From CALXJM01 sp963930325 (lineage in GTDB: Bacteria; Bacillota; Clostridia; TANB77; CAG-508), in the NCBI GenBank assembly GCA_963930325.1, contig CAWVME010000051.1, positions 1 to 16,849 on the forward strand: a DNA stretch of 16,849 bases. Reading direction: 5' to 3'. Shown here piece by piece: positions 13,909 to 16,849 of this stretch; position 1 is the first letter of the stretch; every line of letters starts with the position of its first letter. Position numbers and translations under genes: made by a program. The notes under the pieces were generated by a model. That model was given only the letters and a program-made list of their open reading frames with translations, searched no databases and was not told the DNA's origin.

Positions 13909-14001
13909 ATGGATTTATATATTACAGCTATACTTGGCCTTCTGATGTATGTTTTTGGTGGAAGAGCAATACCGTTATTAGATAAGCATAATAGAAAGTA
14001 A
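13909..14001 (+). CDS. Possible 30-aa membrane peptide
   Basis: A short reading frame from ATG 13909 to TAA 13999 encodes a hydrophobic stretch (ITAILGLLMYVFGG) followed by a basic tail ending LDKHNRK, the pattern of a single-pass membrane peptide. There is no Shine-Dalgarno before the ATG, so it may instead be a remnant of a longer gene or chance. It lies in the gap between paralogue 2 and csaA. Confidence 0.25.
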   Translation: MDLYITAILGLLMYVFGGRAIPLLDKHNRK

Positions 14002-14022
14002 TAATTTAAGGGGATAACATTA

Positions 14023-14352
14023 ATGGTAACATTTGAAGATTTTATGAAAATAGATATTAGAGTTGGTACAATCATAGATGCACAAATATTTGAAAAGGCT
14101 AGAAGACCAGCATATCAATTAAAAGTGGATTTTGGAAGTGAATTAGGAATAAAAAAATCTTCAGCACAGATAACAAAAGTGTATAATACAAATGATTTAA
14201 TTGGTAAGCAAGTGTTAGCGGTTGTTAATTTTTCGCCAAGACAGATAGCAAATTTTATGTCTGAAGTGTTAATTTTAGGAACGTATAGTAAAGATGGCGT
14301 TGTGTTAGTAACACCGGATAAACAAGTAGAAAATGGAGATAAACTAGGCTAA
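14023..14352 (+). CDS. csaA: CsaA, tRNA-binding-fold export chaperone
   Basis: A 109-aa protein consisting of a single EMAP/tRNA-binding OB-fold. The CsaA pattern is complete: FEDFMKIDIRVGTI at the N-terminus, then AYQLKVDFGSELGIKKSSAQ, then GKQVLAVVNFSPRQIANFMSEVL, and a final short segment with DGVVLVTPDK. CsaA of Bacillus binds unfolded precursor proteins and SecA and has been linked to protein export; a tRNA-related role is also possible from the fold. Length matches the family (about 110 aa). AAGGGGA lies ahead of the ATG. The gene has no functional link visible with its neighbours, and no clear terminator follows. Confidence 0.9.
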   Translation: MVTFEDFMKIDIRVGTIIDAQIFEKARRPAYQLKVDFGSELGIKKSSAQITKVYNTNDLIGKQVLAVVNFSPRQIANFMSEVLILGTYSKDGVVLVTPDKQVENGDKLG

Positions 14353-14521
14353 TTGTAAATATATAAATTATTGGATTTAGTTGACATTTAATTAAAAATA
14401 TTACACAACACAAATTAAAGTTCTCCTGATAGAGCATATAGTAATAATAGTAATATAAGAAAAATAAACATTTATAGAAAAGTTAAAAAGTGATTAATTG
14501 TAATTTGGGGAGGGGTATTTT

Positions 14522-15097
14522 ATGCAATATTTTAAAAAATTAATAGGAGATAGAATATATTTATCTCCAAAGAGTACATCTGATGAAGAAATAGAGAAAT
14601 TCACTGAATGGATGAATGATTTTCAAGTAACAGATTATACAGGGAGAAGTGGACAAATAACAACATTAATTGGAGAAAAACAATGGCTTGAAAATTCTGC
14701 AAAGGATACCGAAAATAAAAATTTTAATATAGTTGAATTAAATAATGATAAACTAATTGGAACAATAGGTTTAGAACATTTTAATTGGATTGAAAGAAGC
14801 GCAGTTCTTGGTATATTTATTGGAGATGAAGACTTTAGAAGTAACGGTTATGGTTCTGAAGCTATAATGTTATTACTAGAATATGGATTTAGATATCTCA
14901 ATTTACATAGTATAAGATTAGACCTTCTTTCTATCAACGAAAGAGCACATAGATGTTATTTAAAATGTGGATTTAAAGATACAGGGTGTAGTAGAGAAGA
15001 AATATTTTTAAATGGTAAATATTATGATAAATTACATATGGACATACTTGAAAATGAATTTGAAGGAGATTACATAAGAAATAAAAATATTAAGTAA
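14522..15097 (+). CDS. GNAT family N-acetyltransferase (RimJ/RimL-like)
   Basis: A 191-aa acetyltransferase of the GNAT superfamily, RimL-like branch. It opens with the GDRIYLSPKSTSDEEIEKFTEW-type N-terminus (residues 9-30) and has a central strand pair (IGTIGLEHFNW, SAVLGIFIGDEDF). The acetyl-CoA-binding loop is R-S-N-G-Y-G, matching RxxGxG, and is followed by a helix and the closing block INERAHRCYLKCGFKDTG. Relatives acetylate protein N-termini, polyamines or antibiotics; the substrate cannot be read from the sequence. A strong GGGGAGGGG ribosome site precedes the ATG. The gap 14353-14521 contains an isolated TTGACA at 14381 but no matching -10 at the right distance. Confidence 0.85.
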   Translation: MQYFKKLIGDRIYLSPKSTSDEEIEKFTEWMNDFQVTDYTGRSGQITTLIGEKQWLENSAKDTENKNFNIVELNNDKLIGTIGLEHFNWIERSAVLGIFIGDEDFRSNGYGSEAIMLLLEYGFRYLNLHSIRLDLLSINERAHRCYLKCGFKDTGCSREEIFLNGKYYDKLHMDILENEFEGDYIRNKNIK

Positions 15098-15153
15098 TAT
15101 TTTGAAGAGATAAGGTTGTTAAATTTTTGTTAATGAAAAGAGGGAATAAGTAA

Positions 15154-15801
15154 ATGAAAGTAAAAAAGTTGTTAGTATGTATTGCAATGATTACAATAGT
15201 TTTATTTAGTATGAATATTAATACGGTTTATTCATGGTAGGTAGATCCATGGACGATTGACAGTATACCAGAATACAGGGATGGAAATACATACCCAGAA
15301 ACATATTGGTATAATGGAGAATATCATAATGGGAACTGCACATGGTATTGTTGGGGTAGAGCTAATCATAAATTAGGAGAAAAACTTCCAACTAACTGGG
15401 GAGATGCTGGTTCATGGTATAATGGGGCAATAAATTCAGGATATCCCGTAGGGAGTACACCAAAAACAAATTCAATAATTGTATGGTCAGGCCATGTTGC
15501 CTTTGTAGAAAATTGGGATGGAACCAATTTATATATAAGTGAATGCAACTGGGACTTTAGGAATAATACAAATCCACATTCATATAACGAAAGAATATGC
15601 AATGATTATTATAACTCACCTGGTGGAGAAGGCGCTTTTATTGGTTTTATTTATCTTGAAGAGCAAGATAAAGAGAAACCAGTAATTTCAGAAGCTTTTA
15701 TAGATCCTACATCTATGAATGGTTCACAATATGTTAGATTATGTTTTGGTGCTTTCATATGTAAGAGGGACGAAAGCTTTATCATAGTTTGTATAGCGTA
15801 A
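15154..15801 (+). pseudogene. Secreted CHAP-domain amidase/peptidase, interrupted by an in-frame TAG
   Basis: ATG 15154, after an AGAGGGAATAAG region, starts a clear signal peptide (MKVKKLLVCIAMITIVLFSM, then NINTVYS). Codon 29 is TAG (15238-15240), just past the signal peptide. The same frame then stays open for about 186 codons to TAA at 15799. The downstream part carries the CHAP features: catalytic Cys in GNCTWYCWGRANH, catalytic His in WSGHVAFVENW and the ISECNW strand. CHAP enzymes cleave peptidoglycan cross-bridges or stem peptides outside the cell. No alternative start follows the TAG, so the enzyme would not be made without suppression. The end (LCFGAFICKRDESFIIVCIA) does not look like a finished domain and may itself be truncated. 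Confidence 0.8.
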
Positions 15802-15859
15802 TAATTTAAGCTTTGAATAAGTTGAAACAGTGAATGGGAGATATAACAACATATAAAAA

Positions 15860-15876
15860 ATACTATGAAATAGTAT
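15860..15876. promoter_or_regulatory. Small palindrome overlapping a TATAAT before the last GNAT gene
   Basis: ATACTAT and ATAGTAT form a perfect 7-bp inverted repeat around GAA, and a TATAAT (15874-15879) overlaps its right arm, 30 bases before the gene at 15910. It could be an operator on the -10 box, but no convincing -35 element is present. Confidence 0.3.
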
Positions 15877-15909
15877 AATAGAATTATAATAAGTTGTAGG
15901 AGAAATAAA

Positions 15910-16326
15910 ATGCTAAATATAGAATATAAAGAGAATTTGAATGAAAAATTTTATAAAATAATAGATGAAGAATTTAACAAATTTGCTACAAAGAATAAAA
16001 TTGTTTGTAACTATAAGACATTTTCTTTTATTGCTAAAGAAGATAATAAATTCGTTGGAATAATAACAGGCAATTCGTATTATAAAGAAATTCATATAAG
16101 TGACTTAATCATAGTAGAAGAGTATAGAAATAAACATATCGGAAGCAAACTAATAGAAACAGTTGAAAATTTCTATAAAAATAAAGGATTTGAAAATATA
16201 AATTTAACTACTTATGGTTTTCAAGCACCCGAATTTTATAAAAAATGTGGATTTGAAATTGAATTTATTAGAAAGAATAAAGAAAATTCAAAACTTAATA
16301 AATATTATTTAGTTAAATATTTTTAA
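15910..16326 (+). CDS. GNAT family N-acetyltransferase (small)
   Basis: A 138-aa acetyltransferase consisting of little more than the GNAT core. Visible elements: a strand around FSFIAKEDNKFVGIITG, the core strand HISDLIIVEEYRNKHIGSKL where RNKHIG takes the place of the acetyl-CoA loop RxxGxG (the first Gly is replaced by His), a long helix, the INLTTYGFQAPEFYKKCGFE block (YKKCGF is the typical C-terminal motif), and a final strand. The ribosome site TAGGAG sits before the ATG at 15910. The substrate is unknown. It is not closely similar to the other GNAT gene in the window, which is of the longer RimL type. No terminator follows. Confidence 0.82.
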   Translation: MLNIEYKENLNEKFYKIIDEEFNKFATKNKIVCNYKTFSFIAKEDNKFVGIITGNSYYKEIHISDLIIVEEYRNKHIGSKLIETVENFYKNKGFENINLTTYGFQAPEFYKKCGFEIEFIRKNKENSKLNKYYLVKYF

Positions 16327-16849
16327 CCAAATTGTGTGATTAGCGATAAATTATCATTTTTTATAGGGATTATAATGAACTAGAAAAAGTAGTGATTGGA
16401 AGAATTAAAAAGATGATTTTAAAAAGTGAAAATTAGTGATTTATGATAAAAATTTAAGAACTAATGTAAAATTATATAGAAATAATATTATAATATGATG
16501 AAAGATTATTAACACAAAATATTAAGACATTAGAATTAAATATAAGGCGTTTTAATAATAAAGTAATATAGTTTGTTATTTAAAAATAATAGACTATAAC
16601 ATGCTTAAAGTATTGATATAGCAATAATAGTGGAGGACACCGTTAGAGGCAGTCCATATATTTTAGCACTATCTCTTATTACACAAAACTTTGATAATCG
16701 AGCGTTTTTATATAAAATTAGCAGAAAGTATTGATTATTCTACAAAAATATGATATATTTAATGTACAGTAAGCAATAAATTTATAAGAATTGCATATAA
16801 TATTATTGCTATACAAAATAGCTAAAAAGTTGGTGAATCCAGCCAATAA
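16327..16849. other. AT-rich region without a convincing gene
   Basis: About 520 bases, very AT-rich and dense in stops on both strands. The only deviation is 16609-16731 on the plus strand, where one frame stays open for about 41 codons and includes the less AT-rich stretch VEDTVRGSPYILALSLITQN, then ends in TGA. It has no ATG and no ribosome site of normal form, so it could be a decayed gene or chance. The last ~130 bases are open on the minus strand without a recognisable product. Confidence 0.4.

Noticed and set aside
15366..15602. 78-aa minus-strand ORF
   Set aside because: It is opposite the CHAP domain, whose plus-strand frame shows clear catalytic motifs; the minus-strand product resembles nothing.
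1..16849. CRISPR array, tRNA or rRNA genes
   Set aside because: No regularly spaced direct repeats and no recognisable tRNA or rRNA sequence on either strand.

Overview
The window is AT-rich DNA with mostly AGA arginine codons, almost exclusively TAA stops and strong GGAGG-type ribosome binding sites. This points to a low-GC member of the Bacillota, most likely an anaerobic, spore-forming gut clostridium. The supporting genes are a dipicolinate synthase B subunit (spore-related), a BspA-type leucine-rich-repeat protein, a DUF1540 protein and a Pta-AckA acetate pathway. No rRNA, tRNA, CRISPR array or complete insertion sequence was seen.

Layout. Bases 1-785 hold the 3' end of a BspA-like surface repeat protein, closed by a 23-bp perfect palindrome. 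Bases 922-3748 are a two-gene surface-polysaccharide unit: a polyprenyl-phosphate sugar-phosphate transferase and an O-antigen ligase/polymerase-like membrane protein. A 1-Cys peroxiredoxin interrupted by a single extra base follows, then a small Cys-rich DUF1540 protein. Bases 4842-8450 form the acetate module: a promoter, pta, and two tandem acetate kinase paralogues that differ at motif positions. Next come an orphan spoVFB (dpaB) with a sigma-K-like promoter, a GuaD-type deaminase again broken by one extra base, a LysM/membrane protein resembling the SOS division inhibitor YneA with a LexA-box-like site in its promoter, and a convergent Xer-type tyrosine recombinase.

From about 11 kb the content looks accessory. 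A 109-aa unknown protein is followed by two full-length tandem paralogues of an unrecognised family, whose conserved Cys-His-Asp spacing suggests a transglutaminase/papain-like fold. Then come CsaA, a GNAT acetyltransferase, a secreted CHAP amidase gene interrupted by an in-frame TAG, and a second GNAT acetyltransferase. The last ~520 bases have no convincing gene.

Most notable points. (1) Both frameshifted genes carry the same lesion: an extra C directly before a Gly GGN codon, creating an in-frame CGG. I checked every CGG trinucleotide in the window, and none of the others is an in-frame codon of a called gene. This could mean +1 frameshifting at an unassigned or starved CGG codon, or it could be a recurrent sequencing artefact or mutation; genome-wide data would decide. 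(2) The tandem Cys-His-Asp paralogues with their small upstream partner are the best candidate for an undescribed gene cassette. (3) The duplicated acetate kinases have diverged at different conserved positions.
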